Shown: positions 8,998 through 18,321 of the stretch, one piece after another
Layout of the letters: each line of letters starts with the position of its first letter
Numbering within the stretch: position 1 is the stretch's first letter
Assembly (NCBI RefSeq): GCF_007000325.2
Contig: NZ_CP117267.1
Location: forward strand, 558,001-622,000
Source of the DNA: Rhizobium rhododendri
Lineage (GTDB): Bacteria; Pseudomonadota; Alphaproteobacteria; Rhizobiales; Rhizobiaceae
Length of the DNA: 64,000 nt
Direction of reading: 5' to 3'
Position numbers and translations under genes: made by a program
The notes under the pieces: generated by a model
The model's database searches: none
Seen by the model: only the letters and a program-made list of their open reading frames with translations
Told to the model about the DNA's origin: nothing

Positions 8998-9360
8998 ATG
9001 GGCGATATCAAGAGGTTCGAAATCGACGGCAAACCCTATGTGCTGTTGAGTGAAGAGGATTATGAGGATCTGGTCGATGGACTGAGGGCGAATGCTGTCC
9101 TGGCCGGGATTTCTGCAGGAGAAGAAACCTGGCCCTTGGAGATCGTTGAGGCGCGTGCCAATGGCGGAAATGCCGTCCGTATCTTCCGAAACTATCGCCG
9201 CATGACTGTCACCGAACTTGCCATGGCCGCCGGAATTTCGCAGCCCTATCTCTCTGAGATCGAGGCAGGCAAAAAAACCGGCAGTGTCGATGTCCTGAAG
9301 CGTATCGCTACCGCCCTCAAGGTCGATCTCGACGATCTCGTCGTCGACGTGGCGGACTGA
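8998..9360 (+). CDS. XRE family antitoxin
   Basis: A 120-residue protein with an XRE/Cro-type helix-turn-helix in the C-terminal half (about residues 66-118: MTVTELAMAAGISQPYLSEIEAGKKTGS). The N-terminus (RFEIDGKPYVLLSEEDYEDLVDGL) looks like the Phd/YefM-like segment often seen in such antitoxins. It follows the RelE-like gene by 6 bases and ends 11 bases before the convergent betB stop. Expected to neutralise the toxin and repress the pair. Confidence 0.85.
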   Translation: MGDIKRFEIDGKPYVLLSEEDYEDLVDGLRANAVLAGISAGEETWPLEIVEARANGGNAVRIFRNYRRMTVTELAMAAGISQPYLSEIEAGKKTGSVDVLKRIATALKVDLDDLVVDVAD

Positions 9361-9371
9361 TCCATCCATGG

Positions 9372-10835
9372 TCAATACGGCGCCTCGACCTTGCCCATGG
9401 CCACGTAGACCGTTTTCAGCTCGGAATAGTGCTCCAGCGCTGCCAGTGAATTCTCGCGGCCGAAGCCGGATTGCTTCGAGCCGCCGAACGGGATTTCGAC
9501 CGGGCAGAGATTGTAGGTGTTGATCCACAACGTACCGGCTTCGAGCCGGTCTACGACGCGGTGGGCGCGGGTGATGTCGGCGGTGAAGACTCCGCCGGAG
9601 AGGCCGAACTCGGTGCCGTTGGCCCGCGCGATCACTTTCTCCTCGTCGTCGAAATCGAGCACGCACATGACAGGCCCGAAGATTTCCTCGCGGGCGATGG
9701 TCATGTCGTCGGTGACATCGGCAAACACCGTCGGCTGGATGTAATAGCCTTCACTGGCGACGTTGTTGGGGATGCCGCCGCCGGCAACCAGCGTTGCGCC
9801 CTCGGCCTTGCCTGCCGCGATATAGGCGAGCACCTTGTTGCGCTGGGCGAGCGATACCATCGGCCCGACCTGCGTCGCATCGTCCATGGGGTCGCCGATG
9901 ACCATCGCCTCGGTGCGGGCCTTCAGGCGCTTCAGGAACTCAGCCTTGACGGCGGTGTGGACGAAGACGCGGGTGCCGTTCGAGCAGACCTGGCCGGTCG
10001 AATAGAAGTTTCCGAGCATCGCGCCGCCGATGGCGCTGTCGATGTCGGCATCGTCGAAGACGATCAGCGGCGATTTTCCGCCGAGTTCCATCGTCACATG
10101 CTTCAGGCTGCCGGCGGCAGCCGCTGCCACCTTGCGGCCCGTCGGCACCGAGCCGGTCAGCGATACCTTGGCGACATCGGGATGGTTGACCAGCAGCGGC
10201 CCGGTATCGCGGTCGCCCTGGATGACGTTGTAGAGGCCCTTCGGAAGCCCTGCCTCATGCAGGATTTCGGCGATCTTCAGTGCACCCAGCGGCGTATTTT
10301 CCGATGGCTTGAAGACCATGGCATTGCCGCAGGCCAGCGCCGGCGCACCCTTCCAGCAGGCGATCTGCTGCGGATAGTTCCAGGCACCGATGCCGACGCA
10401 GACGCCGAGCGGCACGCGCTTGGTATAGGCGAAGTCGCCGCCGAGCGGGATATAGCTGCCGTTCAGGCCGGCTGGGATGACGCCGCCGAAAAACTCGAAA
10501 CTGTCGGCGCCCGAGGTCGGGTCGGCGACGATCGTCTCCTGGATCGGCTTGCCGGTATCCAGCGTCTCCAGTTCCGACAGTTCGCGATTGCGTTCCCGCA
10601 TGATATCGGCAGCCCGCTTCAGGATGCGGCCGCGTGCCGTCGGGCTCATTGCCGCCCATTCCGGCTGGGCACGCTTGGCAGATGCGATCGCCTTCTCGAT
10701 GATGGCCGGCGTTGCCGCATGCAGCCGGGCGATGACTTCTCCGGTGGCCGGATAGAGGCTTTCGAACACCGCTCCCGCCGTATCCTCCACATATTCGCCG
10801 TCGATGAAGTGCGAGGCTTTCGGTTGGGCTTTCAT
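9372..10835 (-). CDS. betB: Betaine aldehyde dehydrogenase
   Basis: A 487-residue NAD(P)-dependent aldehyde dehydrogenase that oxidises betaine aldehyde to glycine betaine. Typical BetB features are [28 protein letters not shown], the catalytic-Glu motif MELGGKSP and the catalytic-Cys segment [15 protein letters not shown]. It starts one base after the betC stop, so betC-betB are coupled. Downstream it meets the toxin-antitoxin pair instead of betA. Confidence 0.96.
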   Translation of the reverse strand: MKAQPKASHFIDGEYVEDTAGAVFESLYPATGEVIARLHAATPAIIEKAIASAKRAQPEWAAMSPTARGRILKRAADIMRERNRELSELETLDTGKPIQETIVADPTSGADSFEFFGGVIPAGLNGSYIPLGGDFAYTKRVPLGVCVGIGAWNYPQQIACWKGAPALACGNAMVFKPSENTPLGALKIAEILHEAGLPKGLYNVIQGDRDTGPLLVNHPDVAKVSLTGSVPTGRKVAAAAAGSLKHVTMELGGKSPLIVFDDADIDSAIGGAMLGNFYSTGQVCSNGTRVFVHTAVKAEFLKRLKARTEAMVIGDPMDDATQVGPMVSLAQRNKVLAYIAAGKAEGATLVAGGGIPNNVASEGYYIQPTVFADVTDDMTIAREEIFGPVMCVLDFDDEEKVIARANGTEFGLSGGVFTADITRAHRVVDRLEAGTLWINTYNLCPVEIPFGGSKQSGFGRENSLAALEHYSELKTVYVAMGKVEAPY

Positions 10836-10836
10836 C

Positions 10837-12366
10837 TTATTCTCCGCGTGGATAGCGTTTGGATTCTTCGAGGGTATCGAGGTTCATGTGGTTGCGCATG
10901 TAGCGCTCCGAGGCCTTCTGCAGCGGCTGGTAGTCCCACGGATAATAGGAGCCGTTGCGCAGCGCCTCGTAGACGACCCAGCGCCGCGCCTGGCTTTCGC
11001 GCACCGCAGCATCGAAGGCGCCCATGTCCCAGCGTTCTTCGCGCTTGCGGCGGAACAGGGCGACGACCTCCGTAAAGTCCGGATCGTCGGCGAGATTGGT
11101 GAGTTCCAGCGGGTCGGCGTCGAGGTCGTAGAGAAGGTCAGGGTCGAGCATGCAGTGGATGTATTTCCACTTGCCCTCGCGAATGCAGACGAGCGGCGCA
11201 TAGGAACCTTCCGCCGCATATTCCATCAGCACCGGCTCGGTGCGCTCGGCGCCATCGATGATGGGCCTCAGGCTCATGCCGTCGGTCCAGGGCATGATGT
11301 CCTGCATGGATATGCCGGCAAGGTCGGCCATGGTCGGCGTCACGTCGAGGTTGGAGGTCGGCGCCAGATGCAGCCCCGGGGTGACGCCGGGGCCGGCTAT
11401 CATCAGTGGCACCCGCGCGGAGCCCTCGAAGAAGTTCATCTTGAACCATAATCCGCGCTCGCCCAGCATGTCGCCATGGTCGGAGCAGAACAGGATGAGC
11501 GTGTTGTCGAGCATCCGCGTGCGCGCCAAGGTGTCCATGAGCTCGCCGACCTTGTCGTCGAGATAGGAAATATTGGCGAAGTAGGCCTGGCGGGAGCGCC
11601 GGATGTGCTCTTCGGTGACCTCGAAATTCTTGTAATCGCAGGAATGGATAATGCGCCGGGAATGCGGATCCTGCTGCTCGTCGGGCAGCATGCCGACTTC
11701 GGGCATCAGCTGATCGCAGCCTTCATAAAGATCCCAGTATTTCCGGCGGGCGACATAGGGGTCGTGCGGATGGGTGAAGGACACCGTCAGGCACCACGGC
11801 CGGCGGCTCTGGTCGTCGTTCTCGCGGCTGAGATGATAGAGTTTCTGGTTTGCCAGAAACGCCACCTCGTCGTCATATTCCATCTGGTTGGTGATTTCGG
11901 CAACACCGGCGCCGGTTACCGAGCCGAGATTGTGGTACCACCAGTCGATGCGCTCGCCGGGCTTGCGGTAATCCGGCGTCCAGCCGAAATCGGCCGGATA
12001 GATATCCGTCGTCAGCCGCTCCTCGAAGCCGTGAAGCTGGTCGGGACCGACGAAATGCATCTTGCCGGACAGCGCCGTATAGTATCCGGCGCGGCGAAGG
12101 TGGTGGGCGTAGGTCGGGATCGACGAGACATATTCGGCGGCATTGTCGTAGACCCGTGTCCTGCTCGGCAATTGTCCGGCCATGAACGAGGCGCGGGCAG
12201 GGGCGCAGAGCGGCGACGAGGTATAGTTGTTGGCAAAGCGTGCCGAGCGGGCTGCCAGTGCCTTCAGGTGCGGCGCATGCAGGAACTCCGCCGGACCATC
12301 CGGAAAGAACTTTCCGTTGAGCTGGTCGACCATGACGATCAGGATATCCGGCTTCATCTCGGTCAC
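10837..12366 (-). CDS. betC: Choline-sulfatase
   Basis: A 509-residue type I sulfatase that hydrolyses choline-O-sulfate to choline and sulfate, linking osmoprotectant supply to sulfur supply. The formylglycine signature C-x-P-x-R is seen in [11 protein letters not shown] with C54 as the modified residue; metal-binding DILIVMVDQ is at the N-terminus and [14 protein letters not shown] in the middle. Length fits BetC. It is between betI (5-base gap) and betB (1-base gap). Confidence 0.96.
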   Translation of the reverse strand: MTEMKPDILIVMVDQLNGKFFPDGPAEFLHAPHLKALAARSARFANNYTSSPLCAPARASFMAGQLPSRTRVYDNAAEYVSSIPTYAHHLRRAGYYTALSGKMHFVGPDQLHGFEERLTTDIYPADFGWTPDYRKPGERIDWWYHNLGSVTGAGVAEITNQMEYDDEVAFLANQKLYHLSRENDDQSRRPWCLTVSFTHPHDPYVARRKYWDLYEGCDQLMPEVGMLPDEQQDPHSRRIIHSCDYKNFEVTEEHIRRSRQAYFANISYLDDKVGELMDTLARTRMLDNTLILFCSDHGDMLGERGLWFKMNFFEGSARVPLMIAGPGVTPGLHLAPTSNLDVTPTMADLAGISMQDIMPWTDGMSLRPIIDGAERTEPVLMEYAAEGSYAPLVCIREGKWKYIHCMLDPDLLYDLDADPLELTNLADDPDFTEVVALFRRKREERWDMGAFDAAVRESQARRWVVYEALRNGSYYPWDYQPLQKASERYMRNHMNLDTLEESKRYPRGE

Positions 12367-12371
12367 GGCGT

Positions 12372-12962
12372 CTATCCTTTGCCAAGGGCGGTCAGATGAG
12401 TGTTTATGTAGTCTTCGGTCAACGCAATAGAGGCTTCGATACCTGTCGGCACCGAGCGCAGACTTTGCCGGATATACAGCCCGTCGATCATCGCAGCCGC
12501 GCCTTCTGCCATGCGTTCCGCGTCATCCGCAGTGCAAAGCGGCCGGAGGTTGGCGAGCAGGTTGGAGCGCAGGCGGCGCGCATAGATCACCAGGAAGCGC
12601 CGCGTTTCCTCGGAGCGCTGCGCCTCGGCATAGAAGGCGAGCCAGGCGGCAATGGTCTCCGGGGCAAACTGGTTTGCCTGGAAGCTGACGCGGATCATCG
12701 CCGACAGCTTTTCGCGCGGTCCTGCTGCCGCCTTGAGCGCCGTCACCGTGTCGTTGCGCAACTGGCGTAGAAGCGAGCGGATGGTTGCCTGCAGCAGCCG
12801 CTCCTTGCTGCCGAAATAGTGATGGGCCAGCGCCGCCGAGACACCGGCTTCCCGGGCGATGTCGGACATCGTGACGCTCAGCGATCCGTGATCGCCGATC
12901 ACCCTGAGGGCGGCGTTGACGAGCGCCTCGCGACGCACTGGCTCCATTCCGACTTTCGGCAT
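12372..12962 (-). CDS. betI: TetR family repressor of the bet genes
   Basis: A 196-residue TetR-type repressor. The HTH occupies residues about 10-55 (REALVNAALRVIGDHGSLSVTMSDIAREAGVSAALAHHYFGSKERLL), with the exact wording of BetI. BetI represses the bet operon and is released by choline. It is the first gene of the group, and a perfect 8-bp inverted repeat lies 30 bp upstream of its start, likely its own operator. Confidence 0.94.
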   Translation of the reverse strand: MPKVGMEPVRREALVNAALRVIGDHGSLSVTMSDIAREAGVSAALAHHYFGSKERLLQATIRSLLRQLRNDTVTALKAAAGPREKLSAMIRVSFQANQFAPETIAAWLAFYAEAQRSEETRRFLVIYARRLRSNLLANLRPLCTADDAERMAEGAAAMIDGLYIRQSLRSVPTGIEASIALTEDYINTHLTALGKG

Positions 12963-12992
12963 CGTCGTCTCCTGATGACGATCATCGTATTT

Positions 12993-13012
12993 TTGATTGA
13001 GCCATCAATCAA
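12993..13012. promoter_or_regulatory. Candidate BetI operator
   Basis: Perfect inverted repeat TTGATTGA-N4-TCAATCAA immediately upstream of betI. The AT-rich, TTGA-containing dyad fits a TetR-family site, and its place before the first bet gene points to BetI. Confidence 0.6.
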
Positions 13013-13131
13013 TAAAAATCGGAAACCCGCGAATTGATTTCGATCAGTGTCCGGGGAAGACCTTTTGCGCTAGAATGCGTTTCTCGACGTGGATTTCACG
13101 AAATGTAAAAGTAACAGGAACGGGTGTCGTC

Positions 13132-13680
13132 ATGGTCATGGGTTTGAACGAACTGCCGCACGCCTCCGCTCATGCAAAGTGGGGCTGGTTCGTGGCGCTG
13201 GGCGTCCTGCTTTTGCTGCTCAGCGGCATTGCCTTCGGGAACCTCTTCCTCGCCACCGTCGTCTCGGTCTATTACGTCGGAATGCTCATGCTGCTCGGCG
13301 GTATCGTCTATCTCATCCATGCCTTCCAGGTGCGGGGTTGGGAACATAGCCTTCCATGGATCCTCAGCGGTCTGCTCTACACGCTGGCCGGTATCTTCGC
13401 CTTCATGAACCCGCTGCTGGCCTCGGCGGTCTTTACCCTGATGCTGGCCATAGCGCTGGTCATTGCCGGCGTCCTGCGTATCTGGGTCGGCCGCAGGATG
13501 AAGCCGGGGAAGGGCTGGGGGTTCATTCTCCTCAGCGGCATCGTGACGATGGTGGCAGGCTTCGTGGTCGCGCTCGGCTGGCCCGTTAACAGCCTGTGGA
13601 TCCTCGGCCTGTTCCTCGCCGTCGACCTGATGTTCCAGGGCTGGACGCTCATCGCCTTCGGACTTGGCCTCAGGCGCTGA
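13132..13680 (+). CDS. HdeD family membrane protein
   Basis: A 182-residue protein with six predicted membrane segments arranged as two repeated three-helix units (starting about residues 13, 36, 66, 90, 124 and 155), matching the HdeD/DUF308 family, linked to acid resistance in E. coli. The frame is open further upstream, but ATG 13132 (or 13138) follows an AGGAACGGG purine stretch and starts the conserved part. It is divergent from betI and shares that intergenic region, so co-regulation with osmoprotection is possible but unproven. Confidence 0.85.
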   Translation: MVMGLNELPHASAHAKWGWFVALGVLLLLLSGIAFGNLFLATVVSVYYVGMLMLLGGIVYLIHAFQVRGWEHSLPWILSGLLYTLAGIFAFMNPLLASAVFTLMLAIALVIAGVLRIWVGRRMKPGKGWGFILLSGIVTMVAGFVVALGWPVNSLWILGLFLAVDLMFQGWTLIAFGLGLRR

Positions 13681-13807
13681 TTAGAAGAAATCGCCCGTTG
13701 GTTCCGCCTTTTGACAAGCTTGGCGCGCAGGCATAACGTGAAGACGTGGCAGCACAGCGTGAGGCCCGTATCTCGCGCCGCAGGCCGCCCTTGAGTGAAC
13801 CTTGAAC

Positions 13808-13824
13808 GCAGGCATGATGCCTGC
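13808..13824. promoter_or_regulatory. Palindrome upstream of ParD-like gene
   Basis: GCAGGCAT-G-ATGCCTGC, perfect 8-bp arms around one base, 48 bp before the ParD-like start. Candidate autoregulatory operator, since ParD proteins bind such sites. Confidence 0.4.
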
Positions 13825-13872
13825 GCGGATCTGGCAGTTTTTCGGCCAGACACGGCAAAGAGAGGCAATGTC

Positions 13873-14127
13873 ATGCCTATGGTCACTGTTTCCATCTCTC
13901 CAATGCAGGTCGCCGGCATCCGCGCCGCCGTCGACAACGGCAATTACGCATCCGGCAGCGAAGTCGTGCGCGAGGCGCTGCGCATGTGGGAAGCGGCACG
14001 CAAGCGAGGCGATCTGTGCGATGCGCACCACCTGGCGACGGGTTTGCCCGACGGGGCCGGCAGTGCCGACAGGCGCGTTGCCGATATGTTTGCCGACTTC
14101 GACGCTTCAGCTGCGGCCCACAATTGA
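13873..14127 (+). CDS. ParD-like antitoxin without a visible toxin
   Basis: An 84-residue ribbon-helix-helix protein. The N-terminus TVSISPMQVAGIRAAVDNGNYASGSEVVREALRMWE is the clear ParD/CopG-type DNA-binding segment. ATG 13873 has AGAGAGGC upstream. Normally a ParE gene overlaps the ParD stop, but the next 170 bases contain no ParE-like frame and then the EAL-GGDEF gene begins, so this looks like an orphan antitoxin, either a relic or a protein acting on a partner elsewhere. Confidence 0.83.
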   Translation: MPMVTVSISPMQVAGIRAAVDNGNYASGSEVVREALRMWEAARKRGDLCDAHHLATGLPDGAGSADRRVADMFADFDASAAAHN

Positions 14128-14300
14128 AGCTGCTGCGTGAAAGCCAAAAAGCTAAACTATTCCTGCAGGTTGGTACATGCCGGCCTTGAGCGCCGGGACG
14201 GGCTTTTTGTCATTAAAACTTCACGAACCGGAAAGCTTTTATTGACGCCTCACAACCATCTTCAACCCCAGCGACATCGCGTGGGGCAGTGGAGACGAGT

Positions 14301-16097
14301 ATGTCCGGGAGTATGGTCAAGGAGGTGGCAGTGCGGCGCCATCCCTTCGATGCCGCCAGATGGACGCTCATAGAAACCGCGTTCCAGCCGATCGTCGATA
14401 TCCGGACCGCCGCCGTCTTCGGTTATGAAGCGCTGATGCGCGGCCATGACCGGATCGGCTTTGCTGACCCCATCGCCGCTCTCGACGAGGCCGAGCGCAC
14501 CGGCCAGTTGTTCGGGCTCGAACAGATGATGGAGCGGCTGGCGCTTGGCGCCTTCTCGAGTCTCCCGAACCGGGCCGAAGCGACGCTTTTTCTCAATCTC
14601 GACGCCCGGCTCATTCCGCAAGGCCTGCTGCTGGTCGAGGGATTGCTGGGGCTTTTGAAAACGCGCGGCATTCCGCCGTCTTCCGTCTGCTTCGAGTTTT
14701 CCGAGCGCTTCGACAACAGTGCCTTTCCGGAGATCGCCGGCCTGATCGCCTATATGCGCAAGTCCGGTTTCAAGCTGGCAATCGACGATTTCGGCGTCGG
14801 TCATTCGGAAATGCGGCTGCTGTGCGACCAGGTGGTGGACTATATCAAGGTCGACCGGCATTTCGTGACCGGTGCCGATACCGCGATGCGCAAACGGCAT
14901 TTCCTCAAAAGCGCCGTCTCCATGGCTCACATGCTGGGCGCCCGCGTCATCGCCGAAGGCATCGAGACCGAAGGCGAACTGGCGGTTTGCCGGGACCTCG
15001 GCGTCGATATGGCCCAGGGCTGGCTCATCGCCCGGCCGATGTCCGATGTTAGCCAGTGGCATCCGCGCCTGTCGCATTTTCCGGATCACAAATCGACCGC
15101 CACGCCTCTGCAGTCGCTCGACGACATCCTCATCCGCAAGCAGATCGAGGTGCTGCCGACCGTGTTCGAAAACGAGCCGATCGACACGGTGTTCGAACTT
15201 TTCCGGCGCAATCCGCGACAGGCTTATTTCCCGGTGCTGAATGCCAACAACGAGCCGCGCGGCATCATCCACGAATACAGCCTGAAAGCCTATATCTATC
15301 AGCCTTTCGGCCGGGATCTGCTGAAGAACAAGGCCTATGAGCGGACGATCTCGCATTTCATGGAGCCTGCGCCCGTCGTCAGTATCAATTCGACCGTCGA
15401 TGACCTGATGGGGATCTTCGCCGATGTCGACGATGCTACCTGCCTCGTCGTCATCGAGGACCTGCGCTACGCCGGCGTCGTCTCCGCCGCATCGCTGGTC
15501 AAGGCGATGACCGAAAAGCAGCTGAAAACGGCGCAGGACCAGAACCCGCTGACCGGCCTGCCGGGCAACCATGCGATCCGCGATTTCATGCGCATGACGG
15601 CCGGCGGCACGGTCGATGCCATCCGCTATTTCTGCTATTGCGACTTCGATGCCTTCAAGCCGTTCAACGATGCATACGGTTTCCACATCGGCGATCATGC
15701 CATCTCGCTGTTTGCAGCCCTGATGCGCCGCCATTTCCTGCTGGGCACTCATTTTCTCGGCCATGTCGGCGGCGATGACTTTTTCATTGGCGTCATCGGG
15801 GGCAGCCGCGAGGAACTGACCGAGACGCTCGACAGGCTGCGCGCCGACTTCAGCAACGATGTCGCCGCACTTTATCCATCCGACGACCGGGAGCGCGGCT
15901 ATATCACCGGCCATGACCGCAGCGGCGCGGAAACAATATTCTCGCTGATGCGCTGCTCGATCGGCGTCGTCGAATTGCCGGAAGGTACGGTGATCGACGA
16001 CATCGGCAATGTCAGCAAGCGCATCGCCGGCCTGAAGACCAAGGCCAAGGAAAGCGCCAGCGGCCTGGTTTTCGAACAACTCTGCGAGACCAATTGA
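14301..16097 (+). CDS. EAL-CBS-GGDEF cyclic-di-GMP protein
   Basis: A 598-residue cytoplasmic protein with an N-terminal EAL domain (about 15-255; [31 protein letters not shown]), a central CBS pair (about 265-405) and a C-terminal GGDEF domain (about 415-590; [23 protein letters not shown]). EAL domains hydrolyse and GGDEF domains synthesise cyclic di-GMP; CBS pairs bind adenine nucleotides. The GGDEF motif reads GGDDF, so cyclase activity is doubtful, while most EAL residues look kept. ATG 14301 has GGAG 6 bases upstream. No membrane or partner gene is adjacent, so it is probably an independent signalling protein. Confidence 0.92.
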   Translation: MSGSMVKEVAVRRHPFDAARWTLIETAFQPIVDIRTAAVFGYEALMRGHDRIGFADPIAALDEAERTGQLFGLEQMMERLALGAFSSLPNRAEATLFLNLDARLIPQGLLLVEGLLGLLKTRGIPPSSVCFEFSERFDNSAFPEIAGLIAYMRKSGFKLAIDDFGVGHSEMRLLCDQVVDYIKVDRHFVTGADTAMRKRHFLKSAVSMAHMLGARVIAEGIETEGELAVCRDLGVDMAQGWLIARPMSDVSQWHPRLSHFPDHKSTATPLQSLDDILIRKQIEVLPTVFENEPIDTVFELFRRNPRQAYFPVLNANNEPRGIIHEYSLKAYIYQPFGRDLLKNKAYERTISHFMEPAPVVSINSTVDDLMGIFADVDDATCLVVIEDLRYAGVVSAASLVKAMTEKQLKTAQDQNPLTGLPGNHAIRDFMRMTAGGTVDAIRYFCYCDFDAFKPFNDAYGFHIGDHAISLFAALMRRHFLLGTHFLGHVGGDDFFIGVIGGSREELTETLDRLRADFSNDVAALYPSDDRERGYITGHDRSGAETIFSLMRCSIGVVELPEGTVIDDIGNVSKRIAGLKTKAKESASGLVFEQLCETN

Positions 16098-16174
16098 CGC
16101 CCCACGACGTCGCGCCTTTTATTTCCGCTCCCGCTGACCTATGTGCGTCTCTCCCTGATGTCATGGAGAGCCAG

Positions 16175-17173
16175 ATGCCTTTGCCAACTGATATGCGCTG
16201 CGTCGACCTGCCGTCCTTCGGCGCCCCCGAGGTGATGACCATTGTCCGCAAGCCGCTGCCGGTGCTGAAGCCCGGCGAGGTTCTCGTGCGGGTCGAGGCA
16301 ATAGGCGTCAACCGCCCCGATGTCGCGCAGCGCCAGGGAAACTATCCGGCCCCCAAGGATGCCAGCCCGATCCTCGGCCTTGAAGTGGCTGGCGAGGTGG
16401 TCGACGTCGCACCCGGCGTTACCGAATTTGCCATCGGCAACAAGATCTGCGGGCTCGCCAATGGCGGCGCCTATGCCGAATACTGCGCCGTTCCCGCCTC
16501 CCAGGCGCTGCGCTTCCCCAATGGCTACGACGCGGTTCGCGCTGCGGCGCTGCCGGAAAACTACTTCACCGTCTGGGCCAATCTATTCCAGATGGCGGGG
16601 CTGACCGAGGGCGAGAGCGTCCTCATACACGGCGGCTCCAGCGGCATCGGCACCACGGCGATCCAGCTTGCCCGTGCTTTCGGCGCCGAGGTCTTCACCA
16701 CGGCCGGCTCCAAGGATAAATGCGACGCCTGCGTCAGGATCGGCGCCAAGCGGGCGATCAACTACCGCGACGAGGATTTCGTCGAGGTCATCAAGGCGGA
16801 GACAGAAAGCGGCGTCGACATCGTTCTCGACATGGTCGGTGCTGCCTATCTGGAAAAGAACCTTGCTGCCCTTGCCAAGGACGGGTGTCTGTCGATCATC
16901 GCCTTCCTCAGCGGCTCAATCGCCGAGAAGGTCAACCTGGCGCCGATCATGGTCAAGCGCCTGACGGTCACGGGCTCGACGATGCGGCCGCGCACGGCGG
17001 AAGAAAAGCGCGCCATCCGCGACGATCTCCTGTCGCAGGTCTGGCCGCTGCTGGATGCCGGCACCATCGCCCCGCTGATCCACCACACATTTGCCTTCGA
17101 GGATGTCGTCGAAGCCCATAAGATGATGGAGACCAGCAGCCACATCGGCAAGATCATGCTCCGCGTGGAATGA
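16175..17173 (+). CDS. NAD(P)H quinone oxidoreductase, PIG3 family
   Basis: A 332-residue zinc-free medium-chain dehydrogenase of the quinone oxidoreductase (QOR/PIG3, TIGR02824-like) family. The cofactor site [20 protein letters not shown], and segments [20 protein letters not shown] and [18 protein letters not shown] are characteristic. Start is placed at 16175 behind GGAGAG; ATG 16163 is an alternative. It likely reduces quinones or related electrophiles with NADPH. Transcription runs toward the asparaginase gene, with a 12-G run between them. Confidence 0.88.
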   Translation: MPLPTDMRCVDLPSFGAPEVMTIVRKPLPVLKPGEVLVRVEAIGVNRPDVAQRQGNYPAPKDASPILGLEVAGEVVDVAPGVTEFAIGNKICGLANGGAYAEYCAVPASQALRFPNGYDAVRAAALPENYFTVWANLFQMAGLTEGESVLIHGGSSGIGTTAIQLARAFGAEVFTTAGSKDKCDACVRIGAKRAINYRDEDFVEVIKAETESGVDIVLDMVGAAYLEKNLAALAKDGCLSIIAFLSGSIAEKVNLAPIMVKRLTVTGSTMRPRTAEEKRAIRDDLLSQVWPLLDAGTIAPLIHHTFAFEDVVEAHKMMETSSHIGKIMLRVE

Positions 17174-17199
17174 GCGGACACATCGGCCCTCTGTGAGCC

Positions 17200-17211
17200 G
17201 GGGGGGGGGGG
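17200..17211 (+). repeat. Poly-G tract (12 G)
   Basis: A run of twelve G residues between the quinone oxidoreductase stop and the asparaginase start (about 87 bp before the ATG). Such tracts are prone to slippage in replication and to sequencing error. Confidence 0.9.
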
Positions 17212-17297
17212 CAGCGCCAACGGCGCGCGCGAGGACGGTTGGCAAGCGTCGCCCCAAACGCTATCACCGCTCGACCCCACCAGCATCGGATGCCATC

Positions 17298-18293
17298 ATG
17301 ACCAATCCCGTCACCGTCGAAGTTACCCGTGGTTTGCTTGTCGAGAGCCGTCATCGCGGCACGATCGTTGTCGTCGACGGCGACGGCAGCGTGGTGTTTT
17401 CACGCGGCGATATCGATGCCGGCGTGTTTCCGCGCTCCGCCTGCAAGGCGATGCAGGCCCTGCCGCTGGTCGAAAGCGGTGCTGCCGATGCCTATGGGTT
17501 CGGCCACAAGGAACTGGCGCTGGCCTGTTCCTCCCACAATGGCGAAGACGAGCATGTGGCGCTGGCAGCCTCGATGCTGGCGCGCGCTGGCCGCGATGTC
17601 GAGGCGCTGGAATGCGGCGCCCACTGGTCTTCCAACCAGAAGACCCTGATCCACCAGGCCCGCACGCTGGAGAAGCCGACGGCGCTCCACAACAATTGCT
17701 CCGGCAAGCACTCCGGTTTCGTCTGCGCCTGCTGCCACCAGGGCATCGATAGCAAGGGCTACGTCGGCTACGAGCATCCGCTGCAGCAGCAAATCCGCGA
17801 CACGATGCAAGACCTGACCGGTGCCACACTCGGCGCCGACGTCTGTGGCACGGACGGCTGCTCGATCCCGACCTATGCCGTGCCGCTGCGCGCTCTCGCG
17901 CACGGCTTTGCGAAGATGGCGACCGGCCAGGGTCTCGGCGCGTTGCGTGCCAAGGCCTCGCGCCGGCTGATCGAGGCCTGCATGGCTGAGCCCTTCTATG
18001 TCGCCGGCAGCGGCCGCGCCTGCACGGAACTGATGCAGATCGCACCCGGCAAGATCTTCTGCAAGACCGGCGCCGAGGGCGTGTTCTGCGCTGCCATCCC
18101 GGAACAGGGCGTCGCCATCGCCGTCAAGTGCGACGATGGCACCGGCCGCGCAGCCGAGGCGATGATCGCCGCCACGCTCGCCCGGTTTTTCGAGACCGAT
18201 GGCGAGATCCACGCCGGACTGATGGCCATGGCCACAAAGTCGATGCACAACTGGAACGGCATCCATGTCGGCGACGTCAGGGCGACCATCTGA
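17298..18293 (+). CDS. ansA: L-asparaginase, Rhizobium etli AnsA (ReAII) class
   Basis: A 331-residue class 3 asparaginase, unrelated to E. coli types. Key residues fit the R. etli enzyme with an offset of one: SxxK pair S47/K50 in RSACK, and the zinc-binding set C134, K137 (NNCSGKHSG) and C188 (CGTDGC). The enzyme hydrolyses asparagine to aspartate and ammonia in the cytoplasm. The frame is open earlier (17193) but that part derives from the G-run region; ATG 17298 starts the conserved protein. In R. etli ansA sits with ansP/ansB; those are not next to it here, so it is a stand-alone gene. Confidence 0.9.
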   Translation: MTNPVTVEVTRGLLVESRHRGTIVVVDGDGSVVFSRGDIDAGVFPRSACKAMQALPLVESGAADAYGFGHKELALACSSHNGEDEHVALAASMLARAGRDVEALECGAHWSSNQKTLIHQARTLEKPTALHNNCSGKHSGFVCACCHQGIDSKGYVGYEHPLQQQIRDTMQDLTGATLGADVCGTDGCSIPTYAVPLRALAHGFAKMATGQGLGALRAKASRRLIEACMAEPFYVAGSGRACTELMQIAPGKIFCKTGAEGVFCAAIPEQGVAIAVKCDDGTGRAAEAMIAATLARFFETDGEIHAGLMAMATKSMHNWNGIHVGDVRATI

Positions 18294-18321
18294 ACCCCGG
18301 AAAATTCGCCGAGGCAGGCGC

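Noticed and set aside
14128..14300. ParE toxin after the ParD-like gene
   Set aside because: A small frame exists at 14137-14373 but has no ParE features and runs into the EAL-GGDEF gene.
14262..16079. 605-residue open frame on the minus strand
   Set aside because: It is antisense to the clear EAL-CBS-GGDEF gene; its length follows from the GC-rich codon use of that gene, and it has no family motif.
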